From NCBI RefSeq assembly GCF_017356245.1, contig NZ_JAFMZZ010000001.1, forward strand, positions 2,087,490 through 2,151,489: a DNA stretch of 64,000 bases, given 5' to 3'. Shown here piece after piece: positions 41,468 to 49,948 of the stretch. Under the pieces are notes generated by a model. That model saw only the letters and a program-made list of their open reading frames with translations. It had not been told where the DNA came from and ran no database searches. Both the position numbers and the translations under genes were made by a program. Source of the stretch: Bordetella petrii. Its GTDB lineage: Bacteria > Pseudomonadota > Gammaproteobacteria > Burkholderiales > Burkholderiaceae_B. The stretch's first letter is position 1, and every line of letters begins with the position of its first letter.

Positions 41468-43543
41468 CTAGCGCGCGATCACCACGCCGTCGGTGGCTTT
41501 CACGCCTTGTCCCGCCGGCAGCACGAACAGCGGATTGATCTCGGCTTCGGCCAGGCTGGCGTCCAGCGTGGCGGCCATGGCCGCGAAGGCCAGGATGGCG
41601 TCGACCAGCGCGGCTACGTCGGCATGCGGCCGTCCGCGATAGCCGTCGAGCAGCGGCCAGGTCTTCAGGCTGCGCACCATGTCTTCGGCGTCGCGGCGCG
41701 TCAACGGCAGCAGGCGCAGCACCGTGTCATTGAACAGTTCCGCGGCCACGCCGCCCATGCCCAGCAGCACCGACGGCCCCAGCTGCGGGTCGCGGTGAAA
41801 GCCCAGGATCATTTCTGTGCCGCCGGCCACCATTTCCTGCACCAGCAGGCCTTCGAGCGGCGCATCAGTGGCGGCCTGCACGGTCTGCAGCATGGCCTGG
41901 CCCCGCGCGGCCACGTCGGCGGCCGGCACGCCGACCGCCACGCCGCCGATATCGCTTTTGTGCGCCAGGTGCCGCGACAGCACCTTCAGCACGACCTTGC
42001 CGCCCAGCGTTGCCGCGGCCGCGCCGGCGGCCTGGGGCGTGGCCGCCACGGCCTCGCGCACCGACGGGATGCCGAACGACGCGAACAGCGCCTTGCTGTC
42101 GGCCTCGTTCAGGGGGCCGGGCGGCAAAGCCCGCGCCGCGCCGGGCGCGGAGGCCGCCGCGCCTGCCTGCGGCTGGCCCGCATCTGTTTGCGCCAGCATG
42201 GCCGAGAACGCCGCCGCGCAGCTCTCGGGCGCGGCGAAGGCGGGAATGCCCTGGCGGTTCAGGTCGGCCAGGATGTGCGGCGCGTGCGGACTGACGTACA
42301 CCAGCACCGGCTTGTCGCTTTTCTTCAGGCAGTCGCTGACCGCGGCCGATACCAGCGTGGGGTGCTGCAGCGACGATGAGCCGGCGATGACTACGGCGCC
42401 GTCGTACGACGGGCTGGCCAGCAGCGTGTCGATGGCGCCGCGCAGCAGGTCGGGCTTCAGGCCCGCCAGGGTCAGGTCGATGGGGTTGCGGCTGAGCACG
42501 GCTTCGTCGCCGCTTTGCAAGGCATCCAGGCGCGCGGCCGTGCCGGCGTCCGGCGCGGGCGTGTCCAGCCCGGCCAGGCCGCAGCTGTCGGCCACCAGGG
42601 TGCCCGCGCCGCCGGTCGAGGTCAGGATGGCGATGCGCTTGCCTGCCAGCCGCCGGCCCGTGCACAGCGCGGCCGGAATGTCGAGCAGGTCGGCGAAAGT
42701 CTGCGCGCGGATGACGCCGCACTGGGCAAACAGCGCGTCGTACAGCCGGTCGGCGCCCGCCAGCGCGCCGGTGTGCGATACCGCCGAACGGGCGCCCGAT
42801 TCGGACCGGCCTACCTTGAAAGCCACCAGCGGCTTGCCCAGCCGGGCAGCGCGCTGCGCCGCGGCGCGGAAGGCAGCCGGTTTGCGCAGGCCTTCGATGT
42901 ACAGCGCAATGACAGAAGTGGCCGGATCGTCGAGCAGGGTCTCGATGAAGTCCGCCACGTCCAGGTCGGCTTCATTGCCGGTGGACACCAGCTTCGAGAA
43001 GCCGATGCCGCGGCTGGCGGCGCGCGAGAGCATGGCGCCCAGCACGCCGCCGCTTTGCGAGACCACCGCGATCGAGCCGGTGTGCAGGTCGTTCATTTCC
43101 AGCGCGCCCGTGGCCGACAGGGTGATGCCGTCGGTCAGATTGACCAGGCCGATGGTATTGGGCCCCAGCAGCGGCATGCCGCCGGCGGCCTCGCGCAGGG
43201 CCTGCTGGCGGCCGGCGCCCTCGGCGCCGGTTTCCTGGAAACCGCTGGCCAGCACGATGGCCGCGCCGGCGCCGCGCCGCGCCAGCTCATCCACCGCCTG
43301 CACGGCGCGGCTGGCGCCCAGCAGCACCAGGCCCACGTCGGGCGCGTCGGGCAGCGATGCAATGTCGGGATAGCAGGGCAGCCCGGCAATGGTGTCGTTG
43401 CGCGGGTTGACCGGATAAATGCGGCCGCCGTAGCCGTGCTTCTGCAGGTAGGCGATGGGGCGGCCGGCCGTCTTGGCGGCATCCGAAGAGGCGCCGATGA
43501 CGGCGACGCTGCGCGGTCGCAGCAGGCGATCGAGCTGGGCCAT
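41468..43543 (-). CDS. ADP-forming acyl-CoA synthetase (fused alpha-beta, acetate--CoA ligase family)
   Basis: 691 aa. The N-terminal CoA-binding and succinyl-CoA-synthetase-like domains (about 5-450) carry IGASSD, VVSQSGG and the phosphohistidine H257 in SHTGALAG. The C-terminal ATP-grasp domain (about 475-685) has LKVLSRHLAHKSDIGGV and QEMVAGGTEMILG. It converts an acid plus CoA and ATP to acyl-CoA and ADP, or runs in reverse to make ATP. It starts 4 bp after the crotonase-family gene, in an operon Bug-crotonase-synthetase. Confidence 0.9.
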   Translation of the reverse strand: MAQLDRLLRPRSVAVIGASSDAAKTAGRPIAYLQKHGYGGRIYPVNPRNDTIAGLPCYPDIASLPDAPDVGLVLLGASRAVQAVDELARRGAGAAIVLASGFQETGAEGAGRQQALREAAGGMPLLGPNTIGLVNLTDGITLSATGALEMNDLHTGSIAVVSQSGGVLGAMLSRAASRGIGFSKLVSTGNEADLDVADFIETLLDDPATSVIALYIEGLRKPAAFRAAAQRAARLGKPLVAFKVGRSESGARSAVSHTGALAGADRLYDALFAQCGVIRAQTFADLLDIPAALCTGRRLAGKRIAILTSTGGAGTLVADSCGLAGLDTPAPDAGTAARLDALQSGDEAVLSRNPIDLTLAGLKPDLLRGAIDTLLASPSYDGAVVIAGSSSLQHPTLVSAAVSDCLKKSDKPVLVYVSPHAPHILADLNRQGIPAFAAPESCAAAFSAMLAQTDAGQPQAGAAASAPGAARALPPGPLNEADSKALFASFGIPSVREAVAATPQAAGAAAATLGGKVVLKVLSRHLAHKSDIGGVAVGVPAADVAARGQAMLQTVQAATDAPLEGLLVQEMVAGGTEMILGFHRDPQLGPSVLLGMGGVAAELFNDTVLRLLPLTRRDAEDMVRSLKTWPLLDGYRGRPHADVAALVDAILAFAAMAATLDASLAEAEINPLFVLPAGQGVKATDGVVIAR

Positions 43544-43547
43544 GGCC

Positions 43548-44360
43548 TTATCCTTTGGACGCGGTCTTGGCCAGGAACGCCGCTACCGAGGCCCGGTGCT
43601 CGGCCGTGGTGTAGCACACGGCCTGCGCCTGGCTGCTCATGGCGAACGACTGTTCGGCGCCGAGTTCGAAGGCCTGGTTCAATTGCGTCTTGGACAGGGC
43701 CAGCGCCGTGGCCGAGCCATGCGACAGCTCCGCGGCCCAGCCGCATGCCTGCGCCAGCAGCGCATCGGGCTCGGCGATGCGGTCGATCATGCCGATGGCC
43801 AGCGCTTCGGCGGCCGCGACGCGGCGCCCGGAAAAAATCAGTTCCTTGGCGCGCGCCAGGCCGACGCGGCGCGGCAGGAAATACATGCCGCCGCCATCCG
43901 GAATCAGTCCGCGGTGGATATAGGTCATGCACAGCTGCGCGGTGTCGGCGGCGATCACGAAATCGCACGACAGCGCCATGTCGCAGCCCAGGCCCGCCGC
44001 CGCGCCGTTGACCGCGGCGATGGTGGGCTTGGGCAGTCTGAACAGCGCGCTCACCGCGTGGTGCGTGCGCTGCTGGCGCGTCCAGCCGTTGAACGCCACC
44101 TCGCCGGCCGGCGCGTCCAGCCGCGCCTTCATGCCCTTGATATCGCCGCCGGCGCAAAAGGCCGTGCCCGCGCCGGTGACCACCAGGGCGCGGATGGCTG
44201 GATCGCGCGCCGCGCGGTCCAGCGCGTCGAGCAGCTGGGTGCGCATGGCGTCGTCGATGGCGTTGCGTACCGCCGGGCGGTTCAGGGTCAGCACGCCGAT
44301 GCCGTCCTGCACATCGAGCAGGATGGCGGCGGGCGCGGGGGAAGTATCAGTCGAGGTCAT
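43548..44360 (-). CDS. Crotonase-family protein (enoyl-CoA hydratase/isomerase-like)
   Basis: 270 aa. FCAGGD is the oxyanion-hole segment. The first acidic site is Asp (LGCDMALSCDF) rather than Glu, and the second region reads LIPDGGGMYF, as in PaaG-type isomerases. It is therefore more likely an isomerase or a specialised hydratase than a fatty-acid enzyme. It lies between a Bug receptor and an ADP-forming acyl-CoA synthetase; together they could import, activate and rearrange an organic acid. Confidence 0.88.
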   Translation of the reverse strand: MTSTDTSPAPAAILLDVQDGIGVLTLNRPAVRNAIDDAMRTQLLDALDRAARDPAIRALVVTGAGTAFCAGGDIKGMKARLDAPAGEVAFNGWTRQQRTHHAVSALFRLPKPTIAAVNGAAAGLGCDMALSCDFVIAADTAQLCMTYIHRGLIPDGGGMYFLPRRVGLARAKELIFSGRRVAAAEALAIGMIDRIAEPDALLAQACGWAAELSHGSATALALSKTQLNQAFELGAEQSFAMSSQAQAVCYTTAEHRASVAAFLAKTASKG

Positions 44361-44401
44361 GGTCGATGGCGGGTGCGGGTCGCAATGGAATAAAAAGGGG
44401 T

Positions 44402-45400
44402 TCAGTTCTGCTGCAGGTGGGCGTCGCGCACGACCTGGCTCCAGCGTTTTTCTTCGGCTTCGACGTATTTCGCCAGCTGGTCGGGCGCGCCCACGTTGAC
44501 CATCAGGCCTTCGTCGGTGACGCGCTGCTGGAACGCCGGCGATTGCACGGCCTTGGCCACCGAGGCGTTCAGGCGCTTGATCACCGCGTCGGGCGTGTTG
44601 GCCGGCGCGTACAGGCCGTACCAGCTTTCGGCCTGGTAGCCGGGCACGCCGGCTTCGGCCAGGGTGGGCAGGTCGGGAAACGCGGGCGAGCGCTCGGCCG
44701 ACGTGACCGCCAGCGCGCGCAGGGTGCCGCTCTTGATGTGCGACGCCACGCTGGCCACCGTGGTGAACATCAGGTCGATCTGGCCGCCGATCAGGTCGTT
44801 CAGCGCGGGCGCGCTGCCCTTGTAGGGCACGTGCACCAGGTCGACCTTGGCCAGGCTCTTGAACAGTTCGCCGGCCAGGTGCGCAGACGTGCCGTTGCCG
44901 AACGAACCGTAGTTCAGCTTGCCCGGATGGGCGCGGGCGTAGTCGAGCAATTGCTGCACACTCTTGAAGGGCTCTTTGGGATTGACGACCAGCACGTTGG
45001 GCGAATGCGCCACCAGGGCCACGGGCGCAAAGGCGTGCCGGGTGTCGTACGGCAGGGTCTTGTACAGCGACGGGTTGACCGCGTGCGCGAAGGTGGCCAT
45101 GACCAGCGTATAGCCGTCGGCCTCGCTGCGCGCCACGAATTGCGTGCCGATCACGGTGCCGGCGCCCGGCTTGTTCTCGACAATGACGGTCTGGCCCAGG
45201 TCTTTGCCCATGCCTTCGGCCAGGGTGCGGGCGATGGTGTCGGTGCCGCCGCCGGGCGCGAACGGCACCACCAGCGTGACCGGATGATCAGGAAAGGCGG
45301 CCAGGGCGGGGGCCGTGCCCAGGGCCAGGGTGGCGGCCAGCGCCAGCGCCAGCCGGCTGCATGCGGCCCGGGTGGGCGCCAGAATAGATAAAGCGGACAT
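44402..45400 (-). CDS. Bug-family periplasmic solute receptor
   Basis: 332 aa. A long signal peptide (about 1-36, [20 protein letters not shown]) precedes [30 protein letters not shown] and [12 protein letters not shown] 45400 is preceded by AAGGAGAC; an ATG at 45484 would add 28 non-signal residues. First gene of the operon with crotonase and acyl-CoA synthetase, probably under the LysR protein encoded just upstream. Confidence 0.92.
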   Translation of the reverse strand: MSALSILAPTRAACSRLALALAATLALGTAPALAAFPDHPVTLVVPFAPGGGTDTIARTLAEGMGKDLGQTVIVENKPGAGTVIGTQFVARSEADGYTLVMATFAHAVNPSLYKTLPYDTRHAFAPVALVAHSPNVLVVNPKEPFKSVQQLLDYARAHPGKLNYGSFGNGTSAHLAGELFKSLAKVDLVHVPYKGSAPALNDLIGGQIDLMFTTVASVASHIKSGTLRALAVTSAERSPAFPDLPTLAEAGVPGYQAESWYGLYAPANTPDAVIKRLNASVAKAVQSPAFQQRVTDEGLMVNVGAPDQLAKYVEAEEKRWSQVVRDAHLQQN

Positions 45401-45478
45401 GACGGCTGTCTCCTTGTTCGTCGGGTTCCATCGAAAGAGTGGAACTGCAGCGAAATTGTGGGACAGCGCGGGCGGGGC

Positions 45479-45498
45479 GGACAATCAACAATTTGTCC
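45479..45498. promoter_or_regulatory. Candidate LysR operator of the Bug-crotonase operon
   Basis: GGACAA-8-TTGTCC in the 111-bp gap between the LysR stop and the Bug start, contained within a T-N11-A-like palindrome. It could also be a short hairpin at the end of the LysR transcript. Confidence 0.42.
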
Positions 45499-45511
45499 AC
45501 CCTAGGCCAAC

Positions 45512-46420
45512 TTATTGTTGGGCTTCGGCGGGCGGGCGGAACAGCGCGTCGAGCAGCCAGGCGCGAAAGATGCGCAGTGCCGGCGACTCGCTGCGCCCTT
45601 TGGGGCGCACCAGGTAATAGCCGCCAGGCAGGGTGTGGGTCAGCGAGAACGGCGCCACCAGGGCGCCCGACGCCAAGTAGCGTTCCACCAGCGCGCGGAT
45701 GCCGATCGCGCAGCCCACGCCCTGGATGGCGGCTTCGTAGGCCATGGCGGAATTCTCGAATTTCAGCACCCGCAGGCCGGCGGCGTTGCCGTACCCGGCG
45801 GCGCGCAGCCAGGCGGCCCAATCGTCGGGCCGCGCCAGCGAATGCAGCAGGGTTACCTGGCGCAGATCGCCGGCGTCGCGCAGGCCGCCCACGGCTTTCA
45901 GCAGGCGCGGGCTGGCCACCGGCAGCAGTTCGATGGGAGCCAGGAAATCGCTTTCGTAGTCGGGCCACTGGCCGGTGCCCGAGCGGATGGCCGCGTCCAG
46001 GTCCTGGTGGGCGAAATCGACGGCCTGGGTCGAGGCCGACAGGCGCACTTCGATGCCGGGATATTTTTCGTGGAAGTGCGACAGCAGCGGAATCAGGCCG
46101 TGCTGCGCGAAGGTGGTGTAGGCCTGGATGGCCAGCACGTCGGGGCGGTTGCGCCGGCTGACCAGCGCGGCGGCGTGCGAGATTTCGTCGAACGCGCGGC
46201 CCACCGACGGATACAGGCGGGCGCCCGCGTCGGTCAGCTGGATCGAGCGCGGCCCGCGCGTGAACAGTTCGACGCCCAGGTAGTTTTCCAGCACGCGCAC
46301 CTGGCGGCTGATGGCAACCTGGGTAACGCTGAGTTCCTCGGCCGCCAGCGTGAAGCTGAGCAGCCGGGCCGAGGCCTCGAAGGCGCGCAGCGGGTTCAGG
46401 GGGACGGGGACGCGTTTCAT
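45512..46420 (-). CDS. LysR-family transcriptional regulator (GcvA-like)
   Basis: 302 aa from the ATG at 46420 (MKRVPVPLNPLRAFEASARL); an in-frame ATG at 46432 would add four residues, and neither has a strong ribosome-binding site. HTH about 8-67, substrate-binding domain from about 92. It is on the same strand as the Bug operon and upstream of it, and is its likely activator. Its promoter region is short because the fadD gene ends at 46489; a worn copy of the TGTCTGG repeat lies between them. Confidence 0.9.
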   Translation of the reverse strand: MKRVPVPLNPLRAFEASARLLSFTLAAEELSVTQVAISRQVRVLENYLGVELFTRGPRSIQLTDAGARLYPSVGRAFDEISHAAALVSRRNRPDVLAIQAYTTFAQHGLIPLLSHFHEKYPGIEVRLSASTQAVDFAHQDLDAAIRSGTGQWPDYESDFLAPIELLPVASPRLLKAVGGLRDAGDLRQVTLLHSLARPDDWAAWLRAAGYGNAAGLRVLKFENSAMAYEAAIQGVGCAIGIRALVERYLASGALVAPFSLTHTLPGGYYLVRPKGRSESPALRIFRAWLLDALFRPPAEAQQ

Positions 46421-46488
46421 GGTGTCCCACATAGTAATGGTAATGGTGGCCTGGCCCGCCAGGTGTGGGCAACCAGGTGTCTGGTACC

Positions 46489-48156
46489 TCAGGGCGCCGT
46501 CGGCGTCCTGAGTTCGCGCCGCAGGATCTTGCCGACCGGGCTGCGGGGCAGGTCGTCGCGGAATTCCACCTGGCGGGGCACTTTGTAGCCGGTCAGGTGC
46601 TGGCGGCAGTGGGCGATCAGGGTGGCGGCGTCCAGGGCCTGGTCGCGCCGGATGACGAACAGCTTCACGGCCTCGCCCGAGCGCTCGTCGGGCACGCCGA
46701 TGGCCGCCACTTCGCGCACGCCCGGATGCAGGGCGGCGGCGTCTTCGACTTCGTTGGGGTAGACATTGAAGCCGGACACCAGGATCAGATCTTTCTTGCG
46801 GTCCACCAGGAACACATAGCCGTGTTCGTCGACATAGCCCATGTCGCCGGTGCGCAGGAAGCCGTCGGGATGGAAGACCAGGGCCGTTTCGTCGGGCCGC
46901 TTCCAGTAGCCCGACATGACCTGCGGGCCGCGCACGCAGAGTTCGCCGGTTTCGCCCAGCGGCAGTTCGCGGCCGTCGTCGTCTCGCACGGACAGGTCGG
47001 TAGAGGGCACGGGCAGGCCGATCGAGCCGGTGAAGGTTTCGACGTCCAGCGGGTTGATGGTGACCGCCGGCGAGGTTTCGGTCAGGCCATAAGCTTGCGC
47101 CAGCGCCACGCCGGTGACTTCGCGCCAGCGCTGGGCGATGGCGCGCTGCACCGCCATGCCGCCGCCCAGCGTCAGGCGCAGCCGGGAAAAATCCAGGCCG
47201 GCGAAATCCGGGTGATTGAGCAGGCCGCAGAACAGTGTATTGACGCCCGTAATGGCGCTGAAAGGCGTCTTGCGCAAGGTCCGGATGAATGTCGCCAGGT
47301 CGCGCGGATCGACGATCAGCAGGTTGCGCGCGCCCAGTTTCAGGAAGGTCAGGCAGTTGGCGGTCAGGGCGAACACGTGATAAAGCGGCAGCGCCGTCAC
47401 CACGCATTCTTCGCCCTCGCGCACCAGGCCGCGCACCCAGGCGTGCGCCTGGCACAGGTTGGCCAGCATGTTGCCGTGCGTCAGCACGGCGGCCTTGGCC
47501 ACGCCGGTGGTGCCGCCGGTGTATTGCAGGAACGCGGGGTCGGCCCGCGTCAGCGATGGCGCCTGCAGCGGCAGGCCGTGGCCCGCGCGCAGCGCCCGGC
47601 GCAGCGGCGTGGCGCCGGGCAGCGACCAGGCCGGCACCTTGCGCTTGACATGGCGCACCGCGAAATCGATGGCGCGGCCTTTCAGCGGGCCCAGCAATTC
47701 GCCCACCGAGGTCACCACTACGCGGCGCAGCGCCGTGCGCGGCAGGGCCTGCTGCAGCGTGTGGGCGAAGTTCTCGGCGATGACAATGGCCTGCGCGCCG
47801 GAATCGGCCAGCTGGTGGGCCAGTTCGTGCGCGGTATACAGCGGATTGCAGCTGACCACGGCGCAGCCCGCGCGCAGGGCGCCGAACAGGCACACCGGAT
47901 ACTGCAGCAGGTTGGGCAGCATCAGCGCCACCCGGTCGCCCTGGCGCAGCCCGCGCGATTGCAGCCACGCTGCGAAATCGCGCGACAGGCGGTCGAGCTG
48001 CGCATAGGTGATGGTGACGCCCATGCTGGTGTATGCCGGCCGGCCGGCAAAGCGCCGGCAGCTGTCGTCCAGGATGTCCAGCAGCGACTGGTAAGGCGAA
48101 ATGTCGATCTCGGCGGGGACGCCGGGGGGATAGCTGTCGAGCCAGATGCGTTCCAT
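46489..48156 (-). CDS. fadD: Long-chain fatty acyl-CoA ligase (FadD)
   Basis: 555 aa, close to E. coli FadD. Activates fatty acids to acyl-CoA with ATP. The phosphate-binding loop YTGGTTGVAKAA starts at Y212; its usual K-G is K-A here. YGLTETSP, RTGDMGY and the C-terminal SPVGKILRRELR are intact. ATG 48156 gives the family N-terminus MERIWLDSYPPGVPAEID; the frame is open further upstream but is not conserved. Last gene of the fad operon, 19 bp after the thioesterase gene. Confidence 0.93.
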   Translation of the reverse strand: MERIWLDSYPPGVPAEIDISPYQSLLDILDDSCRRFAGRPAYTSMGVTITYAQLDRLSRDFAAWLQSRGLRQGDRVALMLPNLLQYPVCLFGALRAGCAVVSCNPLYTAHELAHQLADSGAQAIVIAENFAHTLQQALPRTALRRVVVTSVGELLGPLKGRAIDFAVRHVKRKVPAWSLPGATPLRRALRAGHGLPLQAPSLTRADPAFLQYTGGTTGVAKAAVLTHGNMLANLCQAHAWVRGLVREGEECVVTALPLYHVFALTANCLTFLKLGARNLLIVDPRDLATFIRTLRKTPFSAITGVNTLFCGLLNHPDFAGLDFSRLRLTLGGGMAVQRAIAQRWREVTGVALAQAYGLTETSPAVTINPLDVETFTGSIGLPVPSTDLSVRDDDGRELPLGETGELCVRGPQVMSGYWKRPDETALVFHPDGFLRTGDMGYVDEHGYVFLVDRKKDLILVSGFNVYPNEVEDAAALHPGVREVAAIGVPDERSGEAVKLFVIRRDQALDAATLIAHCRQHLTGYKVPRQVEFRDDLPRSPVGKILRRELRTPTAP

Positions 48157-48175
48157 AGCGTCGTCCGGGGGCCGC

Positions 48176-48724
48176 TCAGGCGCCGGGCGCTGCGCCGCCG
48201 CCGCGGGCATCGTCCGGCGCGCCGGCGCGGGCCTTGGTTTTGTAGAACTGCTTGTCGGCGATATACACGGTGCGTTCGACCACGGCATACACCACGCCGT
48301 GCTCGTCTTTGAGTTCCACCACGTATACGCGGGTGGTCTCGTGCCGGCTGGCCAGTTCGGCACGGATGGCGGCGATATCGGCGCGGTCGATGCGGAAATC
48401 GGCGTACAGCGTCTGGTAGGCCGGCTTGCGGTAGCGAATGGTGGCCGCCTTGTCCCAGACGATGGCGTCGGACCCCAGCGCGGACATCAGCAGCGTGGGG
48501 TGGGCGCCATCGGTGATGGCGAACAGCGATCCGCCGTACATCGACCCGACGATGTTGCGCGTGCGCCGGACCAGCGGCAGCCGCACGCGCAGGTGCAGGA
48601 AGTCGGGGGAAATGTGCGTGACCCGCCCGCCGGTGGCCCGGAAGGCGGGGTGCAGGTTGAACCCCGCCCGCATCAGCCGGGCCCGCCATGCCGGCGGCAA
48701 CTGCTTGAACCAGTACGGCTTCAC
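48176..48724 (-). CDS. Hotdog-fold acyl-CoA thioesterase (DUF4442/PaaI-like)
   Basis: 182 aa if it starts at GTG 48724, which begins VKPYWFKQLPPAWRARLM and lies 11 bp after the thiolase stop; no suitable ATG is nearer. The hotdog core runs about 45-165 (IVGSMYGGSLFAITDGAHPTL). It probably hydrolyses acyl-CoAs that build up during beta-oxidation, releasing CoA. The C-terminus is Gly/Ala-rich and unconserved. Confidence 0.82.
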   Translation of the reverse strand: MKPYWFKQLPPAWRARLMRAGFNLHPAFRATGGRVTHISPDFLHLRVRLPLVRRTRNIVGSMYGGSLFAITDGAHPTLLMSALGSDAIVWDKAATIRYRKPAYQTLYADFRIDRADIAAIRAELASRHETTRVYVVELKDEHGVVYAVVERTVYIADKQFYKTKARAGAPDDARGGGAAPGA

Positions 48725-48735
48725 GGGCGCGGGCG

Positions 48736-49932
48736 CTACAGCGCCTCGAAGATGCCGGCCGCGCCCATGCCGGTGCCCACGCACATGGTCACCATGCCGT
48801 ACTTGCCGCCGGTGCGGCGCAGGCCGTGCACCAGCGTGGCCGTGCGGATGGCGCCGGTGGCGCCCAGCGGATGGCCCAGCGCAATGGCGCCGCCCAGCGG
48901 ATTGACCTTGGAGGCATCCAGGTCCAGGTCGCGGATTACGGCCAGCGACTGGGCCGCGAAGGCTTCGTTCAGCTCGATCCAGTCGAGGTCTTGCTGGGCG
49001 ATGCCGGTGCCGGCCAGAGCTTTGGGAATGGCCATCTTGGGGCCGATGCCCATGATTTCCGGCGGCACGCCGGCCACCGAAAAGCCCACGAAGCGGGCCA
49101 GCGGGGCCAGGTTCAGTTCGCGCAGCACGCGCTCGGACACCAGGATGACGGCGGCCGCGCCGTCGGACATCTGCGAGCTGTTGCCGGCGGTGACCGAGCC
49201 GCGCGCCGCGAACACCGGCCGCAGCCGCGCCAGCGCTTCGGCGCTGGTGTCCGGGCGCGGGCCCTCGTCGTGTTCGGCCAGGCGTTCGGCGGTGCGCACC
49301 GCGCCGGCTTCGCCCGGCAGGTGGCTGACCACCTGATACGGCGTGATCTCGGCATCGAAGTGCCCGGCCGCGATGGCGGCGCAGGCCTTCTGGTGCGAGG
49401 CCAGCGCGAAGGCGTCCTGGTCTTCGCGCGATACCTTCCACTGCGCGGCGACTTTCTCGCCGGTCAGGCCCATGCCGTATGCCATGCCCAGGTTTTCTTC
49501 GTGCGCGAAGATCTCGGGGTTGATGGCCACCTTGTTGCCCATGATCTGGGGCATGGCGCTCATGGACTCGGTGCCGGCGGCGATCATGATGTCGGCCGCG
49601 CCCAGGCGGATGCGCATGGCCGCGTCGGCCACCGCCTGCAGGCCCGAAGCGCAGAAGCGGTTTACGGTAACGCCCGGCACGCCGTCGGGCAGGCCGGCCA
49701 GCAGCAGGCTCATGCGCGCCACGTTCATGCCCTGTTCGGCCTCGGGCATGGCGCAGCCGGCGATCACGTCTTCCACGCGGGCCGGGTCCAGCGCCGGCAC
49801 TTGCGCCAGCGCGGCGCGCAGGGCGGCGGCCAGCATGTCGTCGGGCCGCGTGGTGGCGTAGATGCCGTTGCGCTTGCCCACCGGCAGGCGGGTGGCGGCC
49901 ACGATGTAGGCGTCCTGTATCTGTTTGCTCAT
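48736..49932 (-). CDS. fadA: Acetyl-CoA C-acyltransferase (thiolase, FadA-like)
   Basis: 398 aa. Cleaves 3-ketoacyl-CoA with CoA. The nucleophile is C94 (NRFCASGLQ), and the C-terminal GHPLGATGA and MCVGTGMG supply His and the second Cys. ATG 49932 is favoured over the adjacent ATG 49935 because the AAGGA site is then 6 bp away. It lies 16 bp after the HADH-ECH fusion gene, the usual partner of FadA. Confidence 0.93.
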   Translation of the reverse strand: MSKQIQDAYIVAATRLPVGKRNGIYATTRPDDMLAAALRAALAQVPALDPARVEDVIAGCAMPEAEQGMNVARMSLLLAGLPDGVPGVTVNRFCASGLQAVADAAMRIRLGAADIMIAAGTESMSAMPQIMGNKVAINPEIFAHEENLGMAYGMGLTGEKVAAQWKVSREDQDAFALASHQKACAAIAAGHFDAEITPYQVVSHLPGEAGAVRTAERLAEHDEGPRPDTSAEALARLRPVFAARGSVTAGNSSQMSDGAAAVILVSERVLRELNLAPLARFVGFSVAGVPPEIMGIGPKMAIPKALAGTGIAQQDLDWIELNEAFAAQSLAVIRDLDLDASKVNPLGGAIALGHPLGATGAIRTATLVHGLRRTGGKYGMVTMCVGTGMGAAGIFEAL

Positions 49933-49948
49933 CATGCTTCCTTCGTGT

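Noticed and set aside
46474..46488. AGGTGTCTGGTACCT as another inverted-repeat unit
   Set aside because: Only one arm resembles the family and the other is lost; mentioned as a worn remnant but not counted as a locus.
45512..47968. An 818-codon minus-strand frame ending in the LysR regulator
   Set aside because: The part upstream of 46432 is a shadow of fadD in another frame; only the LysR portion is conserved.
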